This document shows, piece by piece, positions 1-9,755 of a stretch of DNA of 64,000 nt. Source of the DNA: Balneolales bacterium (GTDB taxonomy: Bacteria; Bacteroidota; Rhodothermia; Balneolales; Natronogracilivirgulaceae); NCBI GenBank assembly GCA_007132975.1, contig SLNO01000058.1, positions 1 to 64,000 of the forward strand, in the 5' to 3' direction. The position numbers were made by a program, and so were the translations under genes. How positions within the stretch are numbered: the first letter of the stretch is position 1; every line of letters begins with the position of its first letter. The notes below the pieces were generated by a model, which did no database searches, had not been told where the DNA came from, and saw nothing but the letters and a program-made list of their open reading frames with translations.

Positions 1-430
1 TGGAATAAAGCGCAAACAGCGCGCCTAGCACATAGATCCAGAAGCTGGCCAGATTGAGCCTTGGGAAAGCAACATCTTTGGCACCGATCATCATAGGCAG
101 GAAAAAGTTGCCCAGGGCCGCCGGAATCGACGGTATGATGAACAGGAAGATCATTATGGCCCCGTGCAGGGTGAAGATCTGATTGTATGTATCTGCGTCG
201 ATGATACTCTGTGCCGGGGTCAGCAGTTCGGTGCGGAGCAAGAGCGCCAGGACACCGCCCACAAAGAAGAAGAGCGTTATTGAGCCAAGGTAGAGCAGTC
301 CGATACGCTTGTGGTCAAGCGTAACTAGCCAGGACATTATCCCTTTCTCGGCATTGAGATACGTGTGCTTCGGATTCTCCTCTATTGGAAATTCACGGAT
401 CTTCAAGGTGTTTGCTGTGCTTTCGGCCAT
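1..430 (-). CDS. coxA: Cytochrome c oxidase subunit I (CoxA), N-terminal part
   Basis: Catalytic subunit of the caa3-type terminal oxidase, which reduces oxygen and pumps protons in the inner membrane. Only the first 143 codons lie in the window; the gene runs off the left edge. Reading from the ATG at 430, the protein has a cytosolic N-terminus, '[10 protein letters not shown]' leading into the first membrane helix, and the conserved helix II motif 'TLHGAIMIF', whose histidine is a low-spin haem a ligand, followed by '[11 protein letters not shown]'. These are hallmarks of haem-copper oxidase subunit I. It starts 7 bases after the coxB stop codon and is the last gene visible in the long respiratory operon. 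The binuclear-centre residues are outside the window, so the A-type subclass is inferred from the fused coxB. Confidence 0.96.
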   Translation of the reverse strand, partial: MAESTANTLKIREFPIEENPKHTYLNAEKGIMSWLVTLDHKRIGLLYLGSITLFFFVGGVLALLLRTELLTPAQSIIDADTYNQIFTLHGAIMIFLFIIPSIPAALGNFFLPMMIGAKDVAFPRLNLASFWIYVLGALFALYS

Positions 431-437
431 AATTTGG

Positions 438-1382
438 TCAGTCTTGCAGTTCTTTGATAAAAGCGATAAGTCCTTCAATCTGGCGCTCGTTCAGGCGGCC
501 TGCATAGGAAGGCATATTATTCGGATAGCCGGCGGTAACTTCGGCCTGCGGTTCAAGAATGGACCTCCGCAGGTAATCCTCATCAGCCACAACAACAGAC
601 CCATCCACAAGTTCCCTTTCCGAACCAAAGAGATTCAGGAAGGAGGGGCCGATTCGGTCAGTGCCATCCAGTGTATGGCAGGCGTTGCAACCCGCGCTGG
701 TGTAGGTTTGGCGCCCAAGATCCGCCAGAGGCATGTCTTCGTCTATTTCCAAACCTGTTTCCAGCCACTCTTCAAACTCCTCTATGCTAAGGACATGCAC
801 CGTGGCAAGCATGTCGGAGTGGGCGGTGCCGCAATACTCGGTACAGTAGAGGGTGGCCTCGCCGGTGGATGTTGCCTGGAACCATGTGGTGGTGTACCTG
901 TTGGGGAGCACGTCCATCTTGATCCGGAAATCGGGGATATAGAGAGAGTGCAGCACATCATCCGATCGCATTATGAACTTCACCGGTCGGTCCACCGGCA
1001 CGTATACCTCATTGACAGTGGTCCCGCCGTTTGGGTAGGAAAACTCCCACAGCCATGATGCTGCCGTAACATTGATCTCGTAGGCGTCGGAGGGCGGACT
1101 GGAAAGCTTGAGGAACCCCCGGAAGCCCCAGCTGAATACAATGAGGATCAATATGATGGGGATGACCGTCCAGGTCACCTCAAGGATGCTGTTGTGGGTA
1201 ATCACCGGTGTGACGTCATCCTCAGACTTGCGGCGGTACTTGATCACAAAAATAAGGATGGTGATCATGATGCCCGCAAAAAGGATGAAACCGGCAACAT
1301 TGATAAAAGTAAACAGACTGTCCACTTCGCTGGCAACGGTAGACCGTTGCGGGGGCAGCATGTATTCTATGATTCTGTTCAT
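438..1382 (-). CDS. coxB: Cytochrome c oxidase subunit II with fused cytochrome c domain (CoxB, caa3 type)
   Basis: Electron-entry subunit of the oxidase, 314 residues. Two membrane helices (about 28-50 and 70-92) are followed by the periplasmic cupredoxin domain. The binuclear CuA ligands are visible: H145 ('[10 protein letters not shown]') and C180, E182, C184, H188 and M191 in '[12 protein letters not shown]'. The C-terminal third is a mono-haem cytochrome c domain with CNACH at 232-236 and a likely axial methionine at 290 ('NNMPSYAG'). This fusion defines caa3 oxidases, so no separate soluble cytochrome c is needed to pass electrons from alternative complex III. No cleavable signal peptide is obvious; the first helix probably anchors the protein. 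It lies 50 bases downstream of the Sco gene and 7 bases upstream of coxA. Confidence 0.97.
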   Translation of the reverse strand: MNRIIEYMLPPQRSTVASEVDSLFTFINVAGFILFAGIMITILIFVIKYRRKSEDDVTPVITHNSILEVTWTVIPIILILIVFSWGFRGFLKLSSPPSDAYEINVTAASWLWEFSYPNGGTTVNEVYVPVDRPVKFIMRSDDVLHSLYIPDFRIKMDVLPNRYTTTWFQATSTGEATLYCTEYCGTAHSDMLATVHVLSIEEFEEWLETGLEIDEDMPLADLGRQTYTSAGCNACHTLDGTDRIGPSFLNLFGSERELVDGSVVVADEDYLRRSILEPQAEVTAGYPNNMPSYAGRLNERQIEGLIAFIKELQD

Positions 1383-1432
1383 TGGATCGTCTTGGATCGA
1401 GTCATTCGGTTAGGTGATAACAATTGTTTCGG

Positions 1433-2290
1433 TCAGGCTGAAACCTGTCTGGGGTTGCTGTTGCCCGACTTGCGCTCCCGCAGAAAAAAGAAGCCCAGGA
1501 ATACGCCGAGTACCAGAAGTGTTACCGCACCGCCCAGTTTCATTATGTTCACGGCCACGGGAACGTATGAGCCGGCCGCTGCGTCGTACTGGAAGCAGTA
1601 GAGCACGATTCTGTCAATGGGACTGCCGATGCGGCCTTGCGCGGCATCGGAAAGCGCATTTCGCAGCATCAGTTCCGGGTAGTCGATGCCATGAAGGTAT
1701 CGCGAAACACGACCTGTTTCTGAAAGGAAGATCAGTGTGGATCCGTGCATGTATTCCTGCGTCTGCTCGTTCCACTGGTAGTAAAAACCAACCTGGTCGC
1801 CCAATCGCCGAACCTGTTCCTCAGTGCCTGTCAGGAAATGGATGCCATCGGAAGCTTCGTGATTCCCGAGCCGGTCCAGATACATCTGTTTGTTAGCCAT
1901 TGCCAGTTCTGGTGTTTCCGTTGGACTGATACTGACTACCAGGATATCATACTCACGTCCCGGCTGCCATGACAGCTCACCGACCCCTTTCATCATTCCC
2001 TGCAATATCAGGTTGCAGAGCATGGGGCATTCGAAATACACCATGGCCAGCATAAGAGGCCGGCCGTTGTTCAGGTACTTTTCGAGGACAACAACTTCGC
2101 CCTTTTCATTGACCAGGCGAATATCGCCGCTGACATATTCACCCAGTTTCTCCGTGATGCCGACATTGGCCAGGTCTTCCGGCGGGACGTTGTGTTGTGA
2201 GTGCGCATGCGGAACCGGAATCCAGCCTGCCAGCAAGAAGCTGCAGAGTGCGATGATCCGGAAAGTTGTCACATGCAGGATTTGATTCAT
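1433..2290 (-). CDS. Sco1/SenC-family copper chaperone for cytochrome oxidase
   Basis: Thioredoxin-fold periplasmic protein that delivers copper to, or reduces the cysteines of, the CuA site of CoxB. 285 residues. An N-terminal signal sequence (about 1-30) is followed by the Sco domain with the copper-binding CPMLC motif (C88, C92) and the third ligand H182 in 'YMHGSTLIFL'. 'VVSISPTETPELA' is the usual strand after the cysteine helix. A hydrophobic segment near 240-262 followed by a charged tail suggests a C-terminal membrane anchor, which is found in Sco proteins of this group but not in classical Sco1. Its position between the act genes and coxB fits a role in oxidase maturation. Whether it acts as a metallochaperone or a thiol reductase cannot be told from sequence. 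Confidence 0.93.
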   Translation of the reverse strand: MNQILHVTTFRIIALCSFLLAGWIPVPHAHSQHNVPPEDLANVGITEKLGEYVSGDIRLVNEKGEVVVLEKYLNNGRPLMLAMVYFECPMLCNLILQGMMKGVGELSWQPGREYDILVVSISPTETPELAMANKQMYLDRLGNHEASDGIHFLTGTEEQVRRLGDQVGFYYQWNEQTQEYMHGSTLIFLSETGRVSRYLHGIDYPELMLRNALSDAAQGRIGSPIDRIVLYCFQYDAAAGSYVPVAVNIMKLGGAVTLLVLGVFLGFFFLRERKSGNSNPRQVSA

Positions 2291-2361
2291 ATCAGTGTAA
2301 GTAAAGACTGTTTGGGAACCGGTTGTAGGCGGTAAAAAATGCCGGGTAATTGAAAATGCTG

Positions 2362-2700
2362 TTATCTGTCTATTGCGATCAATGCCATGGCACTGTCGAT
2401 TGGAATCCGATAGCGTCTGTTCTCCTCGTCCACAAGCTCAAAAGAATTGAGCATGCGGTGGTCCCTATCTTTGCGCTGTTGCGCATCATGGAATTCTGCA
2501 TTTATTGCCGCCTCCTGCGATGAGAGGAACTGGTTGTAATTGTACATGTTGTAGATGCCGAAGAGGGTGATGGTCACCAGAACGATACCGAGCACGATCC
2601 AGAATGATACGGTCTTGAGATTGATGTTGTCTTCGGAAACTCCGAAGGTGATCTCTTTATCAAGATCTTGCCGGCCTTTATCCATATTGTCATTCACCAT
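2362..2700 (-). CDS. Small single-helix membrane protein of the ACIII-caa3 operon
   Basis: 112 residues with one hydrophobic helix at about 31-49 ('FWIVLGIVLVTITLFGIYN') and a polar C-terminal half that ends in 'RYRIPIDSAMALIAIDR'. I recall similar 'RIPID.AM' tails on small proteins encoded beside Sco and oxidase genes in other ACIII-containing bacteria, but I cannot name a family. The N-terminus is charged and lacks a signal peptide, so the helix is probably an anchor with the tail in the periplasm. It sits between actF (96 bases upstream) and the Sco gene (71 bases downstream), on the same strand. A role as an accessory or assembly subunit of the ACIII-caa3 supercomplex is inferred from position only. 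Starts at 2700 and 2685 are both possible. Confidence 0.8.
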   Translation of the reverse strand: MVNDNMDKGRQDLDKEITFGVSEDNINLKTVSFWIVLGIVLVTITLFGIYNMYNYNQFLSSQEAAINAEFHDAQQRKDRDHRMLNSFELVDEENRRYRIPIDSAMALIAIDR

Positions 2701-2796
2701 TGCTTGTCGTTATTAAAGATGTCAATAAGAACAAAACGAGTATATCTGAGCATTCCCGCTTTCAACAGCTAATTCGATGTGGCGGAATGCATTTGA

Positions 2797-3993
2797 TCAG
2801 TGTTTGTTAAGTGATTCTGCCAGAAGCGGATCGTTTTTCGGGACCATGCTGTGCCGGGAGAACTGCCGGAAGAAAAGACCAGCGGAAATCCCGAAAAAGG
2901 CAAGCAGCAGGGCCAGGTCCAGCCAGTGGAAAGTGATGGAACCCTGATGCAGGATGGGCATCACGATCCAGTACAACTCAAGGAACTGCAACAGAATAAT
3001 CCAGAGAGAAACACCAAAAAGTAATTTGTGGTTGGTTTTGGCTTTCTTTCCCAGCAGCAGTACGAACGGCAGCACAAAACGGCCAATCAGAAACAGGTAC
3101 GCCAGGAAGATCCAGCTCCCCTCGAAACGGTAATAGAACCACAATATTTCCTTGGGGAAGTTGGCATAGTAGATCAGCAGGAACTGGCTGAAAGCGATAT
3201 AGGCATAGAAAACGGTGAACCCGAACAGCAGCGCACCTAGATCATGAAGGTGTGCATTGTTGATGGTGTTGGTCAGCATTCCTTTGCGTAACAGGTAGAT
3301 TACAAGTACCACCACTACCGCCAGCACCGTCTGGACGCTCATGGCAAAGTAGTACACCGGGAACATGGTTGAAAACCAGCCGGAATCCATGGACATGAGC
3401 CAGTCAAAGGAGGCGAAAGCCACGGTGAAGGCAAAAACCAGGATCCCCGGAGCGCTGATGACACGCTGCTGCCGGTCGAGATCCGAATTTGCCTGCCGGT
3501 CCATTTTGACCGAATTGCTGTACAGCTTGTAAGCCAGAAATGCCCAGACGGCAAAATAGATCACATTCCGTATCACAAAGAATGGAATATTAAGGTAAGG
3601 CTGCTTGTGTTGTATGAGTTCGTCGGTTGCAATAAGTTCGGGACGAGTCCACTCGTACAGGAATTGCATTCCAAACAGTATGGGGATGAAAAGCACACCC
3701 AGCCACAGCAGCTGATATGACATTGTTTCGGGTATGCGCCGCAGTACCACGCTCCATCCTGATCGCGTAATATGCTGAAGCATCACGAAAAACAGAGCAC
3801 CGAGTACCAGGCTTGCAATAAATGTGAAGCTGGTGAGATAGGAGAAGAAAAACTGCTCGGTGTTGACAAATAGACCGATCAGACTCAGTGCAATACCGAC
3901 AAAACCGGCACCAAAAAACGCAGTGGCTATTCTGTTGTCCTCAGGAAAGGTCAGCTGGTCGGTAAGCGAGGTATGGTGGTGATCCATGCTCAT
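2797..3993 (-). CDS. actF: Alternative complex III membrane subunit ActF
   Basis: Integral membrane subunit of alternative complex III, the quinol:electron-acceptor oxidoreductase that replaces cytochrome bc1. 398 residues with about ten hydrophobic helices, related to ActC and to the NrfD/PsrC family. Recognisable pieces are the histidine-rich N-terminus (MSMDHHHTS), the central 'FASFDWLMSMDSGWFSTMFPVYYFA' region, of which 'FDWLMSMD' is highly typical of ActF, and a C-terminal helix pair. It follows actE by 57 bases and is followed by a small membrane protein. Two in-frame ATG codons (3993 and 3987) are possible starts, and neither has a strong ribosome binding site. The length matches the family. 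Confidence 0.93.
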   Translation of the reverse strand: MSMDHHHTSLTDQLTFPEDNRIATAFFGAGFVGIALSLIGLFVNTEQFFFSYLTSFTFIASLVLGALFFVMLQHITRSGWSVVLRRIPETMSYQLLWLGVLFIPILFGMQFLYEWTRPELIATDELIQHKQPYLNIPFFVIRNVIYFAVWAFLAYKLYSNSVKMDRQANSDLDRQQRVISAPGILVFAFTVAFASFDWLMSMDSGWFSTMFPVYYFAMSVQTVLAVVVVLVIYLLRKGMLTNTINNAHLHDLGALLFGFTVFYAYIAFSQFLLIYYANFPKEILWFYYRFEGSWIFLAYLFLIGRFVLPFVLLLGKKAKTNHKLLFGVSLWIILLQFLELYWIVMPILHQGSITFHWLDLALLLAFFGISAGLFFRQFSRHSMVPKNDPLLAESLNKH

Positions 3994-4050
3994 GGGTTGC
4001 GCGATTATGGGTAAAGTCTTTTGGTTTCCAGCAATTTGGTGCGGTTCACG

Positions 4051-4677
4051 TTATGGTTGCGGGGCGGAAGCGAACTGTCCGGGATCAAGATTGAGCTGTT
4101 GCAGGTGCTCTTCGCCGGCGTCCTGGCTGAGCTGAAGTGCGCGCACATAGGCCACGATGGCCCAGCGGTCTTCTGCCTTGATCTGGTGACGGTAGGAGTT
4201 CATGGTGCGGACACCATTATAGATAGCGCTGTAGATCTCGCCGTCTGGCATATTCCTGGCGTTTTCTGTCAGCAGGGATGCGGCAATGTAACCGTAGTCG
4301 GAGACAGGCCCGTTGCCATCACCCACGCCGCCGTGGCAGGCTGTACAGAATATATTGTACTGGTGCTGGCCCTGCAGCAGGAACGAGCGGGTCACATCCA
4401 CCGGAATCCGGTCCACATAACTGCCATCCTGATTAATTCCCTGGAAGAAGGCCAGGTCGTTTTCCAGGAGGCCGCGCGCCACTGTGCCTTCCACTGGCAT
4501 CCGCATGGCACGGCGGTCCTCGAAAAAAGGATTTTCCTGATGGGCGTTGAAACGGTCCTGCCAATACATGTTGTATTGTGTGTGGATGGGCGGCTTTTCG
4601 CTCGGCTGTCCCCGGCAAGCACCTAAAAAGGCAGCCAGCATGATAAGCAGAAGCGTATGGCGGAAAAGTATGTCCAT
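4051..4677 (-). CDS. actE: Alternative complex III mono-haem cytochrome c subunit ActE (lipoprotein)
   Basis: 208 residues from the ATG at 4677, chosen because it places a clean lipoprotein signal at the N-terminus: hydrophobic 'LLLIMLAAFLGAC' ends in the lipobox LGAC. An in-frame upstream start at 4725 would overlap actD and add a polar extension. The cytochrome c domain carries one haem site, CTACH in 'NIFCTACHGGVGDGNGP', and a likely axial methionine in 'ARNMPDGEIYSAIYNGVRTM'. In ACIII, ActE is a lipid-anchored periplasmic subunit that can pass electrons on to the partner oxidase. The gene lies 28 bases after actD, in the same order as in other ACIII operons. Confidence 0.94.
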   Translation of the reverse strand: MDILFRHTLLLIMLAAFLGACRGQPSEKPPIHTQYNMYWQDRFNAHQENPFFEDRRAMRMPVEGTVARGLLENDLAFFQGINQDGSYVDRIPVDVTRSFLLQGQHQYNIFCTACHGGVGDGNGPVSDYGYIAASLLTENARNMPDGEIYSAIYNGVRTMNSYRHQIKAEDRWAIVAYVRALQLSQDAGEEHLQQLNLDPGQFASAPQP

Positions 4678-4705
4678 GGCGTGTTGATCGTGAGGATCAG
4701 TAGTT

Positions 4706-5245
4706 CTATTCCGGTATGATTTCAATTTCAGTGGCTCCTATCTTTTTAAGGAACTCGACTGTTTTCTTCTCGGAGAAGGCCGGGTCGGCGGCTTCAATGC
4801 ACAGGAAAAAGCCGTCATCGGTGGCTTTGACAATCCGCTCTGAATTGAACAGCGGCTGATGCAGACGCGGGAGCTTGCAAAGGAAGAACAGGCCCATAAA
4901 AGTACCGAAGGCAGCCAGCAGAATTACCAGGGCAAAGCCAACGGGAACGAATGCGGGAAAATTCAGGAACGGCTTGCCGCTGATATGCATCGGATAGGCT
5001 ATGCTCATGGCCCACGACTGAAGGGCGATGCCACCCAGCAGTCCCAGAATGCCGTGCCCAAGCACGATCCATCCCAGTTTGGATGGTTTCAGGCCCATGG
5101 CATCGTCCATGCCGTGAATGGGAAACGGGCTGTATGTGTCAAAATGCTTGAAACCGGCGTCACGCACTTCCGCAGCGGCATCCATAAGGTCCGCCGGATT
5201 TGCAAACTCGGCCAGTACGCCAAACGTTTTATGATTGATGCTCAT
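4706..5245 (-). CDS. actD: Alternative complex III subunit ActD (DUF3341)
   Basis: 179 residues. A cytosolic N-terminal domain with 'GFKHFDTYSPFPIHGMDDAMG', a strong marker of the ActD/DUF3341 family, is followed by two membrane helices (about 58-82 and 98-122) and a C-terminal cytosolic tail. It is a structural subunit of alternative complex III without known cofactors. The start is 3 bases after the actC stop, and the stop is 28 bases before actE, so it is translated as part of the act operon. Confidence 0.94.
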   Translation of the reverse strand: MSINHKTFGVLAEFANPADLMDAAAEVRDAGFKHFDTYSPFPIHGMDDAMGLKPSKLGWIVLGHGILGLLGGIALQSWAMSIAYPMHISGKPFLNFPAFVPVGFALVILLAAFGTFMGLFFLCKLPRLHQPLFNSERIVKATDDGFFLCIEAADPAFSEKKTVEFLKKIGATEIEIIPE

Positions 5246-5248
5246 AGG

Positions 5249-6646
5249 TTATTCCGATTTTGAAGAATGACCGTTCTGTGATCTGTAATAAGCCGGGTTG
5301 GCCTGTGGCAGCACCATTTTGACTTCCGCAATGGCCACCATGGGCAGGAACCGCAGGAATAGCAGGAAGAAGGTGAAGAAGAGACCGAAGGTACCGACAT
5401 AGGTAAGCACATCCACATAGGTGGGGGTGAAGTAACCCCAGGAGGAGGGGAGATAGTCTGTAGCCAGTGAAGAGACCACAATGACAAACCGCTCAAACCA
5501 CATGCCGATGTTGATGACAATAGAGAGCGCGAAGGTCAGGGCAATGTTGCGCCGGAACCTCTTGACCCAGAAAAACTGGGGCGCCACCACGTTGCAGGTA
5601 ATCATGGTCCAGTAGGCCCAGGCATATGGCCCCAATGCCCGGTTGACAAAAATGAATTTCTCGTACTCGAATCCGCCGTACCAGGCTATGAAGAACTCCA
5701 TACCGTAGGCGAATCCGACCATCATCCCGGTTACCAGTATGATGATGTTCATCTTCTCTATGTGGTCCACCGTCATGATATCCTCAAGTCCGTAAAGCTT
5801 GCGGCTGATAATCATGAGCGTCAGTACCATCGCAAATCCGGAAAAAATGGCGCCTGCCACAAAATAGGGAGGGAATATGGTGGTATGCCATCCGGGTATG
5901 ATGGATACGGCAAAGTCAAAGGATACAATGGTATGAACCGAAAGAACCAGCGGCGTGGCCAGACCGGCCAGGATCATGTAGGCCTTTTCGTAGTGCTGCC
6001 ACTGGCGGTTGCCCCCCGTCCAGCCAAGGGCAAAGGCGCCGTAGATCATCTTTGAGATCTTACCCTTTACCTTGTCGCGCATGGTAGCCAGGTCGGGCAC
6101 CAGTCCCACATACCAGAAAAGGGTGGATACGGTCAGGTACGTGAATACGGCAAAAACGTCCCAAAGCAGCGGGCTGTTGAAATTGGGCCAGAGCTGCATG
6201 GAGTTGGGGAGAGGGAAAATCCAGTAGATGGTCCAGATGCGGCCCACATGGATGGCAGGGAACAGGCCGGCGCACATGACCGCAAAGATGGTCATGGCCT
6301 CGGCAAATCGGTTGATGGCGGTCCGCCAACCCTGCCGGAACAGGAACAGGATCGCCGAGATAAGCGTGCCGGCATGACCGATCCCAACCCACCACACGAA
6401 GTTGGTGATATCCCAGGCCCAGCCCACCGGATGATTCAGGCCCCAAACACCGATGCCTTCCCAGATCAGCCAAACCACCATGGCCAGCATTACGGCCAGA
6501 AGGATGTTGGAGACACCAAAAGCAATATACCACCAGAGGGGTGTCTTTTGCTGAGGTATGTCACTGATCAGTTTGGTGATGCTGGCAAAATCATGATTGC
6601 CTTTCACCAATTGCTCATCCGGCACAGTTGCAGTATTCTGACTCAT
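5249..6646 (-). CDS. actC: Alternative complex III membrane subunit ActC (NrfD/PsrC family)
   Basis: Polytopic quinol-binding subunit, 465 residues from the ATG at 6646 ('[12 protein letters not shown]'). The open frame extends to 6751, but that start would overlap actB by 70 bases and add a proline-rich stretch unlike the family. About ten membrane helices are present. Typical NrfD-like motifs are '[35 protein letters not shown]', whose 'GHAGTLISA' element is diagnostic for ActC, and '[33 protein letters not shown]'. It forms the membrane part under the ActB iron-sulfur protein and is the proposed menaquinol oxidation site. It lies between actB and actD on the same strand. Confidence 0.95.
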   Translation of the reverse strand: MSQNTATVPDEQLVKGNHDFASITKLISDIPQQKTPLWWYIAFGVSNILLAVMLAMVVWLIWEGIGVWGLNHPVGWAWDITNFVWWVGIGHAGTLISAILFLFRQGWRTAINRFAEAMTIFAVMCAGLFPAIHVGRIWTIYWIFPLPNSMQLWPNFNSPLLWDVFAVFTYLTVSTLFWYVGLVPDLATMRDKVKGKISKMIYGAFALGWTGGNRQWQHYEKAYMILAGLATPLVLSVHTIVSFDFAVSIIPGWHTTIFPPYFVAGAIFSGFAMVLTLMIISRKLYGLEDIMTVDHIEKMNIIILVTGMMVGFAYGMEFFIAWYGGFEYEKFIFVNRALGPYAWAYWTMITCNVVAPQFFWVKRFRRNIALTFALSIVINIGMWFERFVIVVSSLATDYLPSSWGYFTPTYVDVLTYVGTFGLFFTFFLLFLRFLPMVAIAEVKMVLPQANPAYYRSQNGHSSKSE

Positions 6647-6680
6647 GTATTGTGAAGTTTTTTCTGCTGGAAACGGTTGC

Positions 6681-9600
6681 TTATGATTGGTCGGACAGGG
6701 CCCGGTTTGGATTTCGTATTTTGGCAAGATAGGATGTTCTCGGGCGGACATTCAGCTCCTCGAGCATCACATAGTTGCGGTCTTTTCTTTTCTCTAGCGA
6801 TACGACGCTCTTGTCATCTGTCAGGTCGCCGAAAGTGATGGCATTGGCAGGGCATGCCTGCTGACAAGCGGTCTTGACCGAGCCGTCGGGAGGCTTGACC
6901 GAGTCGCCGGTGCGGTTTTTTGTATCGATTTTTGCCCTGCTGATGCGCTGCACGCAGTAAGTGCATTTTTCCATCACTCCGCGGAACCGGATGGTGACAT
7001 CCGGATTCATGGCCATCTGTATGATCTCGGGATCGTCGCCGGTTGTGAGGTACTCCCTGGAGTAATTGAAGAAATTGAAGCGACGGACCTTGTACGGACA
7101 GTTGTTGGCGCAGTATCGCGTGCCGATGCACCGGTTGTAGGTCATCTGATTGAGGCCGTCATCACTATGTGTGGTGGCAGCCACGGGGCAGACCTGCTCG
7201 CAAGGAGCGTTCTCACAGTGCATGCAGGGTACAGGCTGGTGCATCACCTTGGGGTTGCCCCTGTCATCGCCTGCAAAATAGCGGTCGGTCCGTATCCAGT
7301 GCATTTCCCGTCCTCTGCGCACCTCCCGTTTACCTATCACGGGGATGTTGTTCTCCGCCTGACAGGCGATGGTGCACACTCCGCAACCGATGCAGGAGTT
7401 GAGGTCGATAGCCATGCCCCACTGCGGCTCATGGTCCGGAAAGACCTTGTCCGAAAACAGGGAAACGGGATGCTCTCTGTCACCGAATATTCCGGGCACA
7501 TATACCGCTTCTTGCGCAAATGTCGGGTTCTCACGGTAGTAAAGCAGGTCGGCATCCTGCACGTGCGGACGTCCCTCCAGGCTGTGGTGGTCCTGGGTGC
7601 TGGCGATGGTATAGGTGCGGCCGACCCTGCTCACCTCCACTCCGGTCGTGAACAGACGATGGTCAGAACTGCGTAGATTGTAAGTGTTTACGCCCACCTG
7701 ATCCGCAACGCGTCCCATGTTCTGGCGACCGTAGCCGGTATAGATGGTGATGCTGTTGTCCGCGTGTCCCGGAAGCACCCATGCCGCGATCTCGGTCTCC
7801 GCCCCGCCGGGGGTGGTAATCCGGATCACTTGCTGCTCGGGATCGCCGAATTTTCTGGTCGGCGGTACTCCGAAGCGTTCGGCGGTATTGGGTGAGAGAA
7901 GCGCCACGTTGTCCCATGTGATTTTGGTCATGGGGTCGGGCAGCTCCTGCAGCCAGCCATTGTTGGCAAAGCGGCCATCATGGAGTTTCGGATCGGCATT
8001 CACCACCAGTTCCACTGCATCGGAAGGCTCTTCGCGGCGAACAACGAGGAATTCTGCCGACAGGGACCGGAAGGCGGATGCCTGGGTCACTCCAACCTCG
8101 GGGTAGCTTGTTTCTTTCTGAAGCCCGTCATGGAGCACCTCGTTCCAGCTGCTTTCAAAACCGCCGCCAAGCAGGTTCCTCCACGTATCCCTGACAAGTT
8201 CATATCCACCCGAATCTTCACCATCCAAAACAGCGGCAAGCAACTCGATTTCGCTTTTGCCGTCGAAGAGTGGCTGGATCATGGGCTGGATGACAGAACG
8301 GATCCCGGTCCAAGAGTGTCCGTCGCCCCATGTTTCCAGAAAATGGGCGCGGTTCACATGCCAGGTCGATGCACGGGATGTCTCGTCGTAGTGCAGCGAG
8401 AGATGGATGCTCTCAGCCACGCCGTCAAGGGCGCCTTTGAAGTCCAGGTCGGCCGGTGCCGAGTAGACCGGGTTGGTGCCGATCATGACTACGGTATCGA
8501 ATGAACCGGCTTTCATATCATCGACCAGCTCACGGAAGGCATGGTTCTGATCCTGTTCGGCGATGTAGGGCACGTCCAGGTAGGATACGGTTTGACCAAC
8601 ATTGCCGAGCGCCAGGTTCATGGCATGCACGGTGGCGTGCACTGCGGCGTCGTGTTCCGCCCCGGCAGTGATGATGGCCTGGCCGCGGTTGCTGAGCAGC
8701 TCCTCGGCAAGCACCGCTATCCAGCTGTGGTCGCTAAAGGCATTGCTGTAGCCGGCGTAGGCCTCCAGTCCGCTCACGCTTTCTGACAGACGGGCTGCCA
8801 GTGCGAACGTGAACAGGGGGATCTCGGATGACTTGATCCTGAGGCGGTGGTCGGCGTTGGATCCGGTGAGCGAGTAGTTGCTCTCGGCCATGTAAAGGCG
8901 GGATGGATGGGCGTCCGGATCTGGAAGGGCGCGGCTTTCGGCAAAAGCGCCGATGTAGGCCACATCATTGTCACTATCCTGCATGAAATCGTCGTTCAGG
9001 GATAGCGTGACCCGTGCCTTGTCAAAATGGTACAGTGGGCGCAGCCGTCGGCCGAAGACCATCCCGGTGCCGGTGCTCACCGACTCATCATTGAACGTTT
9101 CGAAGGTCACCCAGCGGGCGTTCGGAAATGTGTCCAGCGCCCTGCTGCGAAGCCGGTCCAGTGTGGGGGAGGAAGAGGCCTCGCTGATAAAGGCCACCCT
9201 GCGGCCCGTATCGGAGAAATGGCCGCGGCAAAATTCTGTGAAATCGTCCCAGCTGCTTCTTTCGCCGTTCCGCCTGACCCGGCGAGAGCGGTCCTGATCA
9301 TAGAGTTCGAGGATGGCTGCCTGCTGCCGGACGTTGGTGCGGCCATTGCTGCCAGGGTGGAGGTCATTGCCCTCGATCTTGGTGGGCCGGCCCTCGTTCG
9401 TTTCGACAACGATGCCATTCAGGGTACCGCGGAAAGGTGCCGCAGATGCGTAGTAAAGCGGGATTCCAGGTACCATGTGTTCCGGCTGCCGGGTGTAGGG
9501 CAATATCTTCTGTACCGGCTTGCGACATGCGGCAAGCCCGGCCAGGGCAACGGAAGCCCCCATGATCTGGAGGAAGTTTCTGCGGGAGACGCCGTCACTC

Positions 9601-9710
9601 AGTTCGGTGGCATTCTCCGGGAATTCACGCTCTGCAAACTTGCGGTATTCCTCATTCTGTGCTAATTCGTTAAGGCTGCGCCAATACGTTTGCTGTTGCT
9701 CTTTTCCCAT
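6681..9710 (-). CDS. actB: Alternative complex III iron-sulfur subunit ActB
   Basis: 1009-residue periplasmic subunit combining a molybdopterin-oxidoreductase-like N-terminal region that lacks the cofactor in characterised ACIII with a ferredoxin-like C-terminal region. The N-terminus carries a twin-arginine motif, SRRNFLQ (arginines 43-44), followed by a hydrophobic stretch ending in LAAC (C62), so Tat export and lipidation are both plausible. The C-terminal quarter has four cysteine clusters: '[11 protein letters not shown]', '[13 protein letters not shown]', '[11 protein letters not shown]' and 'KCTYC' with 'CQQAC', the pattern expected for three 4Fe-4S clusters and one 3Fe-4S cluster. It lies 45 bases after actA and 34 bases before the chosen actC start. 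Length and order match other ActB proteins. Confidence 0.96.
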   Translation of the reverse strand: MGKEQQQTYWRSLNELAQNEEYRKFAEREFPENATELSDGVSRRNFLQIMGASVALAGLAACRKPVQKILPYTRQPEHMVPGIPLYYASAAPFRGTLNGIVVETNEGRPTKIEGNDLHPGSNGRTNVRQQAAILELYDQDRSRRVRRNGERSSWDDFTEFCRGHFSDTGRRVAFISEASSSPTLDRLRSRALDTFPNARWVTFETFNDESVSTGTGMVFGRRLRPLYHFDKARVTLSLNDDFMQDSDNDVAYIGAFAESRALPDPDAHPSRLYMAESNYSLTGSNADHRLRIKSSEIPLFTFALAARLSESVSGLEAYAGYSNAFSDHSWIAVLAEELLSNRGQAIITAGAEHDAAVHATVHAMNLALGNVGQTVSYLDVPYIAEQDQNHAFRELVDDMKAGSFDTVVMIGTNPVYSAPADLDFKGALDGVAESIHLSLHYDETSRASTWHVNRAHFLETWGDGHSWTGIRSVIQPMIQPLFDGKSEIELLAAVLDGEDSGGYELVRDTWRNLLGGGFESSWNEVLHDGLQKETSYPEVGVTQASAFRSLSAEFLVVRREEPSDAVELVVNADPKLHDGRFANNGWLQELPDPMTKITWDNVALLSPNTAERFGVPPTRKFGDPEQQVIRITTPGGAETEIAAWVLPGHADNSITIYTGYGRQNMGRVADQVGVNTYNLRSSDHRLFTTGVEVSRVGRTYTIASTQDHHSLEGRPHVQDADLLYYRENPTFAQEAVYVPGIFGDREHPVSLFSDKVFPDHEPQWGMAIDLNSCIGCGVCTIACQAENNIPVIGKREVRRGREMHWIRTDRYFAGDDRGNPKVMHQPVPCMHCENAPCEQVCPVAATTHSDDGLNQMTYNRCIGTRYCANNCPYKVRRFNFFNYSREYLTTGDDPEIIQMAMNPDVTIRFRGVMEKCTYCVQRISRAKIDTKNRTGDSVKPPDGSVKTACQQACPANAITFGDLTDDKSVVSLEKRKDRNYVMLEELNVRPRTSYLAKIRNPNRALSDQS

Positions 9711-9755
9711 ATTCTGTGACAGTGTTGAAAATCGAAGTGTGGATGGACTATTGGC

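Noticed and set aside
6647-6751. N-terminal extension of actC
   Set aside because: Would overlap the end of actB by 70 bases and adds residues unlike ActC; the ATG at 6646 matches the family.
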